A stretch of 64,000 nucleotides of DNA from Hermatobates lingyangjiaoensis. Taxonomy: Eukaryota; Arthropoda; Insecta; Hemiptera; Hermatobatidae. The translations under genes were made by a program, and so were the position numbers. Where the stretch lies: NCBI GenBank assembly GCA_026182355.1, contig JAPFBL010000575.1, positions 183,226 to 247,225 on the forward strand. Direction: 5' to 3'. The stretch's first letter is position 1. Every line of letters begins with the position of its first letter. Shown in pieces: positions 44,386-55,405 of the stretch. A model generated the notes under the pieces. It worked only from the letters and a program-made list of their open reading frames with translations. It was not told the DNA's origin and did no database searches.

Positions 44386-44532
44386 TTTTATCACAATTAC
44401 TATCTCTGTCATATTACAAAAGAGCCTCATAAATTTCAAACATAATTCAAGCTCGTATTAGCTCATAGTTGTTAACAACACATACAACTGATATTCCAAT
44501 GGATATAGCAATGTTGAATAGATCAATCCTTG

Positions 44533-44602
44533 TTTGTTCGTCAAAGTTAAGCAACATTGGGTGTGGCTAGCAGTTGCATGGGTGACGTCACGTGTTGTTA
44601 CC
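44533..44602 (+). pseudogene. 5S rRNA-derived fragment, copy 2
   Basis: AAAGTTAAGCAACATTGGGT, GGCTAGCAGTTGCATGGGTG and a following GACGTCA correspond to the 5S internal promoter. It is closer to a 5S consensus than the copy at 41095. Confidence 0.65.
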
Positions 44603-44739
44603 ATCTCCACTAAATTCCATAGTTTAAATTAGTGTTGAATTATTACTTTATCCCTTCTATAAAAACTTTTTTTTTTTTTAATTTTGCCGCATGTTTGCTT
44701 CCATGCTATCGCCAATATTTCACGACTATACAGTTACTA

Positions 44740-45285
44740 CCGTCTTTTTTCGAAAATAAGACACTGTCTTACTTTATTTTTAGGTCAAAATCCGTGCTAG
44801 GGCTTATTCTCGGAGGGAGGGCTTGAAGTACATTAAGTACATTTACATATTTTTGTTTAATATTTATTTTTATAGAGAAATTTAAATTTATTCGATTACA
44901 GTCATGTCATCTTCTGGAACATCGTCATAAATTATCAAAATTTTTAATACCGTTCTGAATTTTCCTCCAAATCTATTTCCTGTAGAATCATTGGTCTGAA
45001 TCTCTAATATATTGCAATATAGTTGTGGTTTAATTAATACTTCTTGTTTAAGTAGCCTCCCTGAAACGAACTTTAGAGGTAAACAAGGAATTTCTTGGAA
45101 TATTTTTTTTCCAAAGAATTCTCTAAAATATTACGACAGCTAGAGATACCTACTACATTCATCAACAATTTTTTTAACGTATTATATTTTTCACATTATC
45201 TTAACTCTTGCTTATTTTCAGGGGAGGGCTTATAGTTCAAAACGTTCCGCAAATCACGCTAGGTCTTATTTTCGGAAAAAGACGG
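44740..45285 (+). mobile_element. TA-flanked TIR transposon, uninterrupted copy
   Basis: TIRs CCGTCTTTTTTCGAAAATAA and its partner ending GGAAAAAGACGG, TA on both sides. No transposase coding. It supplies the empty site for the 189-bp insertion in the 28585 copy. Confidence 0.8.
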
Positions 45286-45289
45286 TAGT

Positions 45290-45960
45290 AAAGGTGAAAA
45301 AAAAGTCTAAAAACACATTTTTAGGGAAAAAAAAGTGACTTTCCCTTAATGTATAAATGCTCCCAAACTATACAGCACGTGTTCACTATGAGGGTAATTT
45401 TGATGCAAAATATTAATTTGATCCATCCAAGATTGTAGATTGTAGCGTCTACACATACACACATTGTGGGATACACATACATATCATTGAAAAAAGTAAT
45501 CAAACGACTTTGGGGACCTCGAAACAAGTAAATCCGTCAAAATTTCGAGATCGAATTTCTTCAACATCACTATACTTTACTTATTATATTTACCACTCCC
45601 ATTTTTTTTCATATATTTTATCGTTTGAAACTTTAATCTGTCATTTATCGATATTAAATTCAATATTATTAGTAACCTTTGAAATGTTTTTAACATTACT
45701 AATTAGAGTTCATTAGTAATGTACAGACTGGGAGTGCTACCTGTTAAAATAATCGAACAGAGACTTAAAAAAAACGATAGTTATAAAAATCATATGTGCA
45801 TGACGTCATTACGAAAATGTACAGTTTATCGGCAAATTTATGTCTCCCAAAGTAGAATTTTGTTACTTTTAAGAGAATAAAATATTCTATTAAAAGTAAC
45901 ACTGAGAAACAAAGGTTTATGACTTTTAACAGTTCAACTGTTATAATGAGGTATACAGTT
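45290..45960. other. AT-rich stretch, nothing recognised
   Basis: No gene supported. Confidence 0.45.
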
Positions 45961-45964
45961 ACAA

Positions 45965-46580
45965 AACTAAAGTTTATCGGGACTCGGTCAGTTCTTCAGG
46001 TTCAATTTAAAAACTCTCATTGCCAATGTTTCGGTTTTTATTTAAAAACTTTTTCATAGGCCTACAAAACAGAGGAAATAGTAAGAAATAATTCAATCAT
46101 TCAAAAATCAATCATGCATAATTAGTTACAATTAGGAAAATTACAATAGAAATTTTGACAATAGGTTAGTGAGAGAACTTACAGAGTATAAATTTTTAAA
46201 CAAATAAACTAAGTATTACATTACAAATTATTTTACAAAGAAAAATAGTCTGTGGATTTAAACAACTGTAGTTTGAATGAACACATGACATTGAACTGAA
46301 ATAAACAAGAAAGGTAAACAAATTTCACCAGACAACCAAAAAGTCACTAACAAAATTTTTCATCGATCAACAATGTTTAACTTTATATACCCAAATAAAT
46401 ACTATTTAAATTTGAAATGTCACTTCTATAATTAATGGATGACTGGTCCTTTCTAATATATAACATTTTCAGAGTTTTTCTTCTCTGTTCATGTATTGTA
46501 GGCCTATGGAAAAAGTTTTAAATTTTAAATTAAAGGAGTTTAATTTGAACCTGAAGAACTGACCGAGTCCCGATAAACTA
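45965..46580 (-). mobile_element. PLE 3' region, decayed
   Basis: The left end matches the foldback at 33358 (GTTTATCGGGACTCGGTCAG). The CTATGAA-type tail lies at 46030-46062, and 46330-46500 resembles the stop-proximal coding of the 53-57 kb PLEs (TTTATATACCC...AATGTCACTTC). A plus-oriented end closes it at 46530-46580. Confidence 0.6.
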
Positions 46581-46769
46581 TAGTTTTGTATATATATATA
46601 TTAGTAAAGGTAGGAAGCAGACCTTCTTTTATACAAGTTGTATTAAAATCAATTGACTTGCACGTACCTTTTTCTTGTTTTTGTCCCAGTTTTGTTTGTA
46701 TTCCACGGTCGATACTTTTATCAATATATAGTGAACGTTAGACTGTTTGGTCCTCCACTCCTTTCATTT

Positions 46770-46830
46770 GAAGTTTACCTGATGATGAACACAAAGTGTT
46801 CGAAACGCATAGAATAAAACTTTGTTTTAT
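46770..46830 (+). ncRNA. Hammerhead motif, GAACAC lineage
   Basis: Core 46779-46811: CTGATGA, T, GAACAC/GTGTTC (loop AAA), GAAA, ACGCAT, A. Stem III is imperfect in this copy. A sister copy with ACGCGT is at 51203. Confidence 0.65.
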
Positions 46831-47127
46831 TTGTTTGTCCCTAGTATGAAATAATAAAACATGGGAGACTGTGTAAAATGGAAGAAGATTGATGGAAGAC
46901 GAGATGAAAGTCTTGAATGATTTGCAGAATGGCTTGGACACCATGGTGGGGGGGGGGGGGATTGGCTAGGGAGGGAGAACACGTGTCTGGCCGCACCTGA
47001 ATTTTGAATGAGCTCCTCCTACACCACCCACCCTTCCCTTCAATCCCTTCAAGCATGCCCTTCCCCCAGATGTCAGTCGGCTTGAGTTAGTGTCAAATAC
47101 TTTAATAAGATTTATATTCGAAATGGG

Positions 47128-48450
47128 TGGAAAACCGTTGTAAGATGTTCTTGGAGTCGTTGGAGCTCTTTTGGACGTTTATGTGTGGAAAATTCGTGTT
47201 TGTTCGTGTTTCGTAACTAACGTATGGAGCTGTTGTTAAGGGGTTTATATATCATGGTGTGGCTAAAGGGCGCCACGTAAAAAACATCGACCTGCTCTGC
47301 TTTGTTCCGTTGTAAGATGTTCTTGGAGTCGTTGGACCGCTTTCGGACGTTTATGTGTGGAAAATTCGTGTTTGTTCGTGTTTCGTAACTAACGTAAGGA
47401 GTTGTTGTTAAGGGGTTTATATATCATGGTGTGGCTAAAGGGCGCCACGTAAAAAACATCGACCTGCTCTGCTTTGTTCCGTTGTAAGATGTTCTTGAAG
47501 TCGTTGGAGCGCTTTCGGTCGTTTATGTGTGTAAAATTCGTGTTTGTTCGTGTTTCATAACTAACGTAAGGAGCTGTTGTTAAGGGGTTTATATATCATG
47601 GTGTGGCTAAAGGGCGCCACGTAAAAAAAAACATCGACCTGCTCTGCTTTGTTCCGTTGTAAGATGTTCTTGGAGTCATTGGACCGCTTTCGGACGTTTA
47701 TGTGTGGAAAATTCGTGTTTGTTCGTGTTTCGTAACTAACGTAAGGAGCTGTTGTTAAGGGGTTTATATATCATGGTGTGACTAAAGGGCGCCACGTAAA
47801 AAATATCGACCTGCTCTGCTTTGTTCCGTTGTAAGATGTTCTTGGAGTCATTGGACCGCTTTCGGACGTTTATGTGTGGAAAATTCGTGTTTGTTCGTGT
47901 TTCGTAACTAACGTATGGAGCTGTTGTCAAGGGGTTTATATATCATGGTGTGGCTAAAGGGCGCCACGTAAAAAACATCGACCTGCTCTGCTTTGTTCCG
48001 TTGTAAGATGTTCTTGGAGTCATTGGACCGCTTTCGGACGTTTATGTGTGGAAAATTCGTGTTTGTTCGTGTTTCGTAACTAACGTAAGGAGCTGTTGTT
48101 AAGGGGTTTATATATCATGGTGTGACTAAAGGGCGCCACGTAAAAAACATCGACCTGCTCTGCTTTGTTCCGTTGTAAGATGTTCTTGGAGTCATTGGAC
48201 CGCTTTCGGACGTTTATGTGTGGAAAATTCGTGTTTGTTCGTGTTTCGTAACTAACGTATGGAGCTGTTGTCAAGGGGTTTATATATCATGGTGTGGCTA
48301 AAGGGCGCCACGTAAAAAACATCGACCTGCTCTGCTTTGTTCCGTTGTAAGATGTTCTTGGAGTCATTGGACCGCTTTCGGACGTTTATGTGTGGAAAAT
48401 TCGTGTTTGTTCGTGTTTCGTAACTAAGGAGCTGTTGTCAAGGGGTTTAT
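47128..48450 (-). repeat. 172-bp satellite (~8 copies)
   Basis: TTCCGTTGTAAGATGTTCTT recurs at 47305, 47477, 47652, 47824, 47996, 48168 and 48340. On the minus strand each unit has GTCCGAAAGCGGTCCAACGA, the 3' half of the hammerhead seen complete-looking at 48590-48660, plus a GGCGCC hairpin from the GC-rich family. The CTGANGA half is missing, so the units are not working ribozymes. Alternating unit variants suggest a two-unit higher-order repeat. Confidence 0.9.
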
Positions 48451-48569
48451 GAATATCAAGACCACTGCTATCTAGATATTGTTATTCGATACTATTTCGT
48501 TATTTTTTTAATTTTAGTTACATTGACTAATCTGATTCTTTTATAGTTATTTACGTCGTCATAATGTCT

Positions 48570-48680
48570 GTTCAGTCGGGAAACTGTCATATCTCGTAAG
48601 ATGATCTTGGAGTCGTTGGAGTGCTTTCGGACGTTGTCCATCTTCGATCGTAACTAACGTAAGGTGCTGTTGTCAAGGGG
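48570..48680 (-). ncRNA. Hammerhead-like motif, parent of the 172-bp unit
   Basis: Minus strand: TCGAAGA, T, stem II GGAC/GTCC, GAAA, AGCACT, C, then AACGACTCCAAGATCATCTT. The 5' core differs from CTGANGA (TCGAAGA), so activity is doubtful. Confidence 0.5.
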
Positions 48681-48784
48681 TTACATATCAACTGCTTTTC
48701 TATGTAGATATTGTTATTTGATTCAAGGCTTTGTTTTTATTTATAATTTACATTGTTGTTTGTTTTTGTTTTGTGTGATCTGTT

Positions 48785-48965
48785 GTGTCGTGGTCCGCCT
48801 CCGCGAGGTCCACCTTGGGCACGCCGTGGAATGCAAAATCGCAAATGTATTTGCGAATCTGATGGAATATCACGGCGTGGCTAAAGGGCGCCACATAAAA
48901 AAACATCGACCTGCTCTGCTTTGTTCCATATAATGTTCGAAAGGCTGAATGGTATATGGGAAGAA
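48785..48965 (-). repeat. GC-rich dispersed family, minus copy
   Basis: Contains CCGCCTCCGCGAGGTCCACC and GGCTAAAGGGCGCCACATAA, shared with the 172-bp unit. The 89-residue open frame over it has no family support. Confidence 0.65.
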
Positions 48966-48999
48966 ATCAAAAGAGATATTGTTATTTGATACTATAGCG

Positions 49000-50095
49000 T
49001 TATTTTTTTTTAATTTAGTTTAGATTGACTAGTTTGATTCTTTTATAGTTATTTACGTCGTCATAATGTCTGTCTAGTTGTCTTTTACTTTACTAAAGGC
49101 AAAGTATAGTGATCGTGAAAAAAATTGATCTTGAAATTGTGATGGTATTACATGTTTTGAGGATCCAAAAGTCGATTTATGAGGTTTTTTCGATGTTGTT
49201 TGTGTGTGTCTGTGTGTGTGTGTGGGTGGGTCCAGTTATACCGTTAACCTTTCAAATCTTTTATTCTAACCGCTTGTTTCTTGTTCATTATTGACCTTTG
49301 ACCTTTTCTTTATAAGTATGTTAGCATTGCTTGTTACCACGCTACGGTCCACAATCTTTGATAGATCAAGTTGATATGTTACACAAAAATGGGCCCCATA
49401 TAGTAGATGGTTCCTATTGTTTGGGAGGAATTATGCATGACGGGAAAGTCACTTTTTTTTTTGCCAAAAACTTGTTTTCAGAAAACTTTTTTTTTCTCCT
49501 AAACTGCTTACTCTAGAGTTTTGAAATTTTGGCATTATCTTTGAAGTTACAAATGCAGTAAAGGAAAAATATATTCAGATTTTTAAAACAATTAGAAATT
49601 TTTTTTCAATATAATATAAAAATTTTGACTTATAATTCAATCTCAAAGGTTGTGACAGTGATACAAGCCATACCGTTTGACGTTTCAAAATTAAGCTATA
49701 CCTAAAGATAAAACATTACCTAAACATACCTAAATGAGACATTATATATTATATACCCAAAAAGTTTGATATTAAGTTTACTTATATTAAAGTTGACTGT
49801 AGGGCATTCCAGATTTTTTATTTTTAGTATTGGTTTATAGAATATCGTTTTTTTTTTTTGGTTTATTTGTTTGTTTATTAAATTACCCGAATTTGTATGT
49901 TTATAAATTTAAAGTTGTTCAGTTATTTGGAGTTTTTGTCCTTTCTGTCCCGTCTTTACCAAGTCCATTGTGTTTTCTAGACTGTCTGGCTCATGTCCGT
50001 GTTCAGTTAGGTGATTTGCGAAATTCAATTTCTTTATATTATTTAAATAATATTTATAATATTCTTTAAACCTTAGTTTTAGGGTTCTTCCTGTC
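49000..50095. other. AT-rich stretch, one PLE 5' scrap
   Basis: 49233-49315 matches the PLE 5' segment of 12060-12170. A (GT)n run is at ~49199-49224. No other feature supported. Confidence 0.5.
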
Positions 50096-50097
50096 TG

Positions 50098-50098
50098 T

Positions 50099-50135
<37 letters not shown>

Positions 50136-50240
50136 TTTAGCAAATAGAAAAGAACACAGAAAGACACTACAGAACTCACTTCGATATTTCGACATCCGTC
50201 GTCATCGGGAAGAAGTGCGAAGTACCCTTGCCTCGGCCTC
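50098..50240 (-). ncRNA. Degenerate hammerhead tail beside the Gly/Tyr block
   Basis: (AT)n at 50100-50132, then minus-strand CCGATGA, C, GAC/GTC with loop GGAT, GAAATATC. The T-to-C change in the core should inactivate it. Confidence 0.5.
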
Positions 50241-50443
50241 CGCGTCCACCTCCGCCGCCACTGCCCCCACCATAACCACCGTCGTAACCATTGCCGTATC
50301 CATATCCATCATAACCGTAGCTTCCATAGCCACCATAGCCATCATATCCGTATCCACCGCCATACCCACTGCCGTATCCATTACCATAATAGTTGTAACC
50401 ACCGCCATAACCGTAGGCTCCATACTCAACTCCATAGTCAAAT
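50176..50443 (-). CDS. Gly/Tyr-rich coding block with RGG end, 5' truncated
   Basis: The minus frame from 50443 reads DYGVEYGAYGYGGGY..., about 70 residues of GYG, GYD and GYN repeats, then GGGGGRGGRGKG, and stays open through the ribozyme tail to a stop at 50176. Codons vary between GGT, GGC and GGA and between TAT and TAC, as in a selected protein rather than a simple repeat. GC content is far above its surroundings. The composition resembles the C-terminal low-complexity tail of hnRNP A/B or Squid-type RNA-binding proteins; cuticle or glycine-rich secreted proteins are alternatives. There is no start codon: the 5' side runs into (AT)n. It is probably a captured exon or retrocopied fragment. 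Confidence 0.55.
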
Positions 50444-50459
50444 ATATATATATATATAT

Positions 50460-50645
50460 TTGATTATTTCATACTTATTAATTATATTTAATTTTCCGTT
50501 AAGCGAACTAATATTTGAGTTATAGTGTTATAAGTTTTAAATCCTATCTTTACGTTGTATCGTTTTAGTAAGTTCGTAATTTGATGACTAACATCTCCTA
50601 AGTATGTTATTTGTATTTCATATTTGTAATTTCTTATATATATAT
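50460..50645. other. AT-rich stretch
   Basis: No gene supported. Confidence 0.4.
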
Positions 50646-50648
50646 AAA

Positions 50649-50838
50649 TGATCAAACCACAATAAGAAATGGGAAAACAAGACTAAGATCTTTCAACCGT
50701 AACAAGCGGTCTTCGTCAGAGTCAAAAACCCAACTGACCCAACAAAACTCAGTTGGGTTTTTGACTCTGACGAAGACCGCTTGTTACGGTTGAAAGATCT
50801 TAGTCTTGTTTTCCCATTTCTTATTGTGGTTTGATCAT
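50649..50838. repeat. Foldback of two intact GACCG-lineage hammerheads
   Basis: Minus core 50685-50719 and plus core 50767-50801, both with CTGACGA, A, GACCG/CGGTT, GAAA, AGATCT, T and GACT/AGTC stem I. Arms of ~90 bp. Confidence 0.85.
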
Positions 50839-50872
50839 TGATTGTTGTTTCACGTGTTTATGTGAAATCTTT

Positions 50873-50907
<35 letters not shown>

Positions 50908-50929
50908 TAGTATATTTAGGAAGCAGTCC

Positions 50930-51180
50930 TTCATTTATACAGGTTTGATTAAATAATACGCCATATTTACGGTCGACTAGTTAAATTAGTAACCAATAGT
51001 GACTAACCAATAGTAAAATTAGTGGAAATGCAAGATTTAAAGACAATGGAACCATTGGAAATGTTCTATCAATTTAGATGTTTGTACAAGAAGATTATTC
51101 AGATCCCTTGAGAAATACACAAGGAAACTAGTCAACCGTAAATATGGCGTATTATTTAATCAAACCTGTATATATATATA
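50930..51180. repeat. Foldback of the PLE N-terminal block
   Basis: Left arm (minus) encodes KYGVLFNQTCINEGLLP; right arm (plus) encodes VNRKYGVLFNQTC. Both arms end at (AT)n. Confidence 0.7.
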
Positions 51181-51189
51181 TATATTTAT

Positions 51190-51460
51190 ATATATTATAT
51201 ACCTGATGATGAACCCAAAGTGTTCGAAACGCGTAGAATAAAAAAAAGGTTTCTTTTTTTGCGTCTGGAAACTTTTTTTATTCTACTATTAGTCCAGTTA
51301 TACCGTTGACATTTCAACTCTTTTATTCTAACCGCTTTTTCTTGTTGTTCATTGACCTTTGACCTTCTCTTTATATTAACCTGTACTAATCCTTTTAATC
51401 TATTTATAGCAATGACTAAGCATGAGTCATCGATTTTAATTTAACATGTCACTTGGCCAA
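51190..51460 (+). ncRNA. Hammerhead followed by PLE 5' segment
   Basis: Core 51203-51235: CTGATGA, T, GAAC..C/..GTTC, GAAA, ACGCGT, A. Then 51290-51460 is the PLE 5' segment also found at 12060-12240. (AT)n precedes the core. Confidence 0.7.
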
Positions 51461-51469
51461 CCTTTATGA

Positions 51470-51860
51470 TTTTGTTGTTGTTGTTTTTTATTTAGTTCTG
51501 TAATCATAACAGTGTTGATACAGAAAGATAAAATACTCATGGTGTTTGTTATTGTGAAGAGGAGACGACCAACAGGAAAACTATTACGTAATATTTACTG
51601 GAAAAAAAAAAAGAAAAGTTGGAAAAGACTTAGCTGTTGTCTTATAAAGAAAATTCACAAAAGGGAAAGTGCTGGTGGAAAACCAGAGGCGGTAAAAAAA
51701 AGCCTAATATATTTTCAGTAGAAGGAAATTATCATTGCGTTAAGGAAAGTCTATTTGTCCTCGGATAGATCATTTGTTACAAAATACAGTTGACTGTGAA
51801 ACTTAAATATTGGGAAAAGTTGTTGAAACTGGAAGAAGAAATATCAGTGAGACAACAGAA
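51470..51860. other. AT-rich stretch, nothing recognised
   Basis: A lysine-rich open frame (51512-51721) has no family resemblance. Confidence 0.4.
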
Positions 51861-51862
51861 CA

Positions 51863-51863
51863 A

Positions 51864-51898
<35 letters not shown>

Positions 51899-51939
51899 AT
51901 TTATATATTTATTATATTTTATTATATTTATTTATTATA

Positions 51940-51985
<46 letters not shown>
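51863..51985. repeat. Compound AT microsatellite
   Basis: About 120 bp of AT alternation and AT-rich derivatives, ending at a truncated hammerhead tail (TGAAGACGAGGACATCGAAA, 51990-52010). Confidence 0.9.
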
Positions 51986-51989
<4 letters not shown>

Positions 51990-52074
51990 TTGAAGACGAG
52001 GACATCGAAATATAGTAGTGAGTTCAGTGGTTTCCTTTCTATGTGTTCTCTTGTAAATTCTAGTTTATATATAT

Positions 52075-52270
52075 ATATATATATTGGTATATATTGGCAG
52101 CAGATCTCCTCTCAAGCATATTTTATTGAATATGATCGCAGTTTCTGCGTTAACGACCTTTTTGTTAACTGATTCTAACCTTCTGGCTCAACAAGGAGAA
52201 TAGCCAGGAGGTTAGAATCAGTTAACAAAAAGGTCGTTAACGCAGAAACTGCGATGATTTTCAATAATAA
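52075..52270. repeat. Foldback of the PLE N-terminal block (RRLES variant)
   Basis: Minus arm: RLESVNKKVVNAETAIIF, then CLRGDLLPIYTN; plus arm the same without the last part. (AT)n at both ends. Confidence 0.7.
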
Positions 52271-52280
52271 TATATATATA

Positions 52281-52734
52281 TATAACTTTAAATTATACAA
52301 AGCACGACACAGAAAAGACAATACAAAGAAAACTTACAGAATTCAATATTTCGAACTGTTGTTCGTCATCAGGAGAGTAGACAGGAGGGAGGACGAAGTG
52401 AGAGAGATCTCCCCACGTCGATATATATATATATATATATATTTATTATTTCCTTTTTTATAATTTTTAATTTTATAATTTTATCTATTGTTTTTGCTTT
52501 CTCCGTTCTCCGACGTTTAGTGCCTAGCTCCTTTTTTACGCTAGTGCTGCTCTCTTCGGTTGACTCTTTATTTCTTCATTCGCGCTCCGTTCTTCTTCGT
52601 GGGGAGATCTCTCTCACTTCGTCCTCTCTTCTAGTCTACTCTCCTGATGACGAACAACAGTTCGAAATATTGAATTCTGTAAGTTTTCTTTGTATTCTCT
52701 TTTCTGTGTCGTGCTTTGTGTAATTTAAAGTTTT
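52281..52734. repeat. PLE foldback with GAAC-lineage hammerheads
   Basis: Minus core 52345-52372 and plus core 52644-52671: CTGATGA, C, GAAC/GTTC (loop AACA), GAAA, ATAT, T. The left arm contains an (AT)n tract near 52420-52441. Confidence 0.85.
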
Positions 52735-52764
52735 ATAGTCCTTGTGGACCGTTTCTTATTTTTA

Positions 52765-52965
52765 GTATATATATGATCAAACCACAATAGGAAAATGGGA
52801 AAACAAAACTTAAGCTTTTTCAACTGTAACAAGCGGTCTTCGTCAGAGTCAAAAACCCAACTGAAACACTAGATGCAGAGAACATCTGGTGAGTGGTTGA
52901 GAAGAGTGGGAGGGATGAGTGGTATTTTAAAAGGGTGAAAGTGCATTAAAAGACTAATGATATAT
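52765..52965 (-). ncRNA. Degenerate GACCG-lineage tail with PLE 3' UTR
   Basis: Minus core 52811-52847 with an altered stem III (AAAGCTT). The following segment (52860-52960) matches, inverted, the 3' UTR of the GIY-YIG ORF at 25734. Confidence 0.55.
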
Positions 52966-52985
52966 ATATATATATGATTTGTTTC

Positions 52986-53222
52986 CTTGATGTAATTTTT
53001 TTGAGGGTTGAGGTCCAATGATTTAAACTAGTCCTTTTGCCGACGTTTCGACATATATTTATGTCATCTACAGGTGTAGTCATTACTACTAGTAGTAATA
53101 GTAGTGCTAATTGTAAAACAATCATGTTGTAGCTCTGAAGATGTCATAAATATATGTCGAAACGTCGGCAAAATGACTAGTTTAAAATCATTGGACCTCA
53201 ACCCTCAAAAAAATTACATCAT
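52986..53222. repeat. PLE foldback, GACATA lineage
   Basis: Minus core 53042-53072 has CTGTAGA (invariant A changed). Plus core 53135-53166 has one mispair in stem II (GTCATA). Confidence 0.8.
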
Positions 53223-53227
53223 ATATA

Positions 53228-54505
53228 TATATATTATATATATATATATATAGGTGTATAATGTAATCGGGATTCGGTCAATTTTCCAGGATCAAAATCA
53301 AACTCTCAATGCCAACGTTTCGGTTTTATTTAAAACCTTTTTCATAGGCCTACAAACAAAGGATGACAAGAAATCATATATAAACATCAACATATAACTA
53401 ACATCAAAATGGAATATTACAGTTGTGAAAAAACAAAAATATATATACAAGTAGAAGTAATAGAAAAGCAATAAACATTTTTATGAACTTACAGAAGTCA
53501 GAATTTTTGAATTAGAAAAATGATGAAATTTACATTATATAAAATGAAGTAACAATAGATAGTTAGTGAACTAACATCTTAACTGGTCAAAAACTTGGAC
53601 CAGACTAACTAATTACAATTACATGTAAACCGAAACACTGTTCACTCAAAGAACACAAAAAGGAACTAAGGAAATTAAATTTCACTAAAATCAACTTAAC
53701 ACTCCTGAATAAATAGTGTTCAAATTGGTAATATCACTTCTATGATTAACTGAACTTAGATCTTTTTTAATATATAGCATTTCGAGGGTCTTTCTTCTTT
53801 GCTCATCTTGTTCTTTATCTACTATAATTGCTTCTTCAAAATCGAACATGTGACCTTCGTTTAAGGCATGGAATGCTAAAGCAGTGGCGTTACTTTTATT
53901 AGTTCTTATTGAATAAGAATGTTGATAAAGTCTTTCTTTTAAAAAACGACTTGTTTCTCCGTAATAACGCTTGTCGCAGTCTTTACATTTGATCGCATAA
54001 ATGAGGTTACTTTGTAACTCCTTTGGTATTTTTTGTTTCAAATTTGAAAATAAAGACTTGACTTTCTTTTGTTATAAAATGCCAATGTAACTTCAGGTAC
54101 ATTTCGTTTGAAAACTTTTCTAATTGATTGTGATAAGCCCTCAACATACGGAAATTTGAAATACTTTTTATTTAAAACTTCAAGTTCAGCATGATTTTGA
54201 TTGGAATGTTCTGGTTGTTCTCTTGTATATTTAAACCAATAACGTTCAATTAAGTTGTTTGGATAACAATTTTTCTGTAACAATGACTTTACCCTTTTCT
54301 TATTTTCTTTTATAAAACATGGACTACTAATTTCAACAACCTTCTTAACTAAATTTTGAACGCAATTCAATTTTTGGTTTATAGAATGAGAGGAGTGATA
54401 GTTCAGTATTCTTCCTGCACTGGTAGGCTTTCTATACCAATCCGTTAAAATAATGCCATTTTCACCTCTTATAACTTTTACATCTAAAAATTGAATTTGT
54501 TATAT
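53228..54505 (-). pseudogene. PLE 3' half: RT end plus GIY-YIG endonuclease
   Basis: Minus strand: 54505-54370 reads IQFLDVKVIRGENGIIL, TDWYRKPTSAGRILNYHSSH, the last part of a Penelope RT. 54370-54038 continues (FKYTREQPEHSNQ, KKYFKFPYVEGLSQSIRKVF), the RT-to-endonuclease linker. After a frame change near 54040, 54041-53691 reads NLIYAIKCKDCDKRYYGETS, FLKERLYQHSYSIR, HALNEGHMFDF: the CxxC-bearing GIY-YIG-type domain, with YYG in place of YIG. The 3' UTR ends in the CTATGAA-core tail (53300-53350). The 5' side is cut by (AT)n at ~54498. One frameshift makes it inactive as it stands. Confidence 0.85.
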
Positions 54506-54519
54506 ATATATATATATTA

Positions 54520-54650
54520 ATAAAAAGATTTCACATAAACACGTGAAACAACAATCAATTATCAAACCACAATAAGAAATGGGAAAACAAGACTAAGATC
54601 TTTCAACCGTAACAAGCGGTCTTCGTCAGAGTCAAAAGCCCATCAGTTGG
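54520..54650 (-). ncRNA. Hammerhead motif, GACCG lineage
   Basis: Minus core 54595-54629, identical to the 50685 copy. (AT)n lies to its left. Confidence 0.7.
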
Positions 54651-54656
54651 GTTTTT

Positions 54657-55380
54657 TTATATATTAGTCATATATATATTAGTGAATTTTGGTAGCAGTC
54701 CTTCTTTTAAGCACAAATTATTAAAAACGTAACCATAGTTGGCAGAAACTTGCTTCTTTACAAGTTTCTCTATCTTCCTAAATAAGGATTTCATTGTTGT
54801 ATCTAAACTATATAACAAACTTCCTACACAGTTAACAGTGAACATGTTTCAACTCTTTCATAGAGCCATCTTCAGGACGAGAATGATTCTCAATAGCTTT
54901 TCCCTTTATATAAGCAAAGTAGAGTCAATTAGAGGGATTAAGGTTGTTTGTTCAAAGCTGGGGGGGTGACTGACCTAAGGGGTCGCTGTTATTACCTGGG
55001 TCGGGTCTATTTGACCTTGTATTCCAATAGCTTAAGGCACCTATGGCTGTTTTCTAACTGTATATTGATATGGGGTTTCATTTTTTATATACATACAGCT
55101 TCAATAATTTTAAGTCTCTGTTGATCTCTTTCTCTTTTAATTATTTTAGTGCCTGCCACAATAATGTCCCTAGTCAATTTTGTTTTGTGAACTTTCTCCA
55201 TGTGTTTCTTGGGAGCTCCAGACATCAGATGCATTGTGAGCCTCCTTGACAAAGTGGTAGTAGTTACTCCAATGTACGAATGTTTTCGGTTTTCACAGTC
55301 ACCGTAGGTACAAGTATATTCATACACTAGATTAGTTTCTTTGAGTGGAGTGCTCTTAGTTTTGCTATTGTTTTTCATAA
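54657..55380 (-). pseudogene. PLE tandem junction: GIY-YIG end, hammerhead, N-terminal start
   Basis: Minus strand: 55378-55085 is open and reads NLVYEYTCTYGDCENRKH, SYIGVTTTTLSRRLTMHLMS, a CxxxxxC pair and GIY-YIG domain. Then ~210 bp of 3' UTR, a complete hammerhead at 54841-54875 (CTGAAGA, T, GGCTCT/AGAGTT, GAAA, ACATGT, T) and, directly after, the N-terminal block MFTVNCVGSLLYSLD... ending CLKEGLLPKFTNIY at 54660. The ribozyme thus lies between the end of one unit and the start of the next. Confidence 0.8.
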
Positions 55381-55405
55381 ACAGACTGCTGATTGTGGGC
55401 CTTTT

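Noticed and set aside
48664..48933. 89-residue frame across the GC-rich repeat
   Set aside because: Covers a dispersed repeat copy and has no family resemblance.
50202..50441. Met/Val-rich 79-residue minus frame
   Set aside because: It is the shadow of the Gly/Tyr-rich frame on the same strand, which has the protein-like codon pattern.
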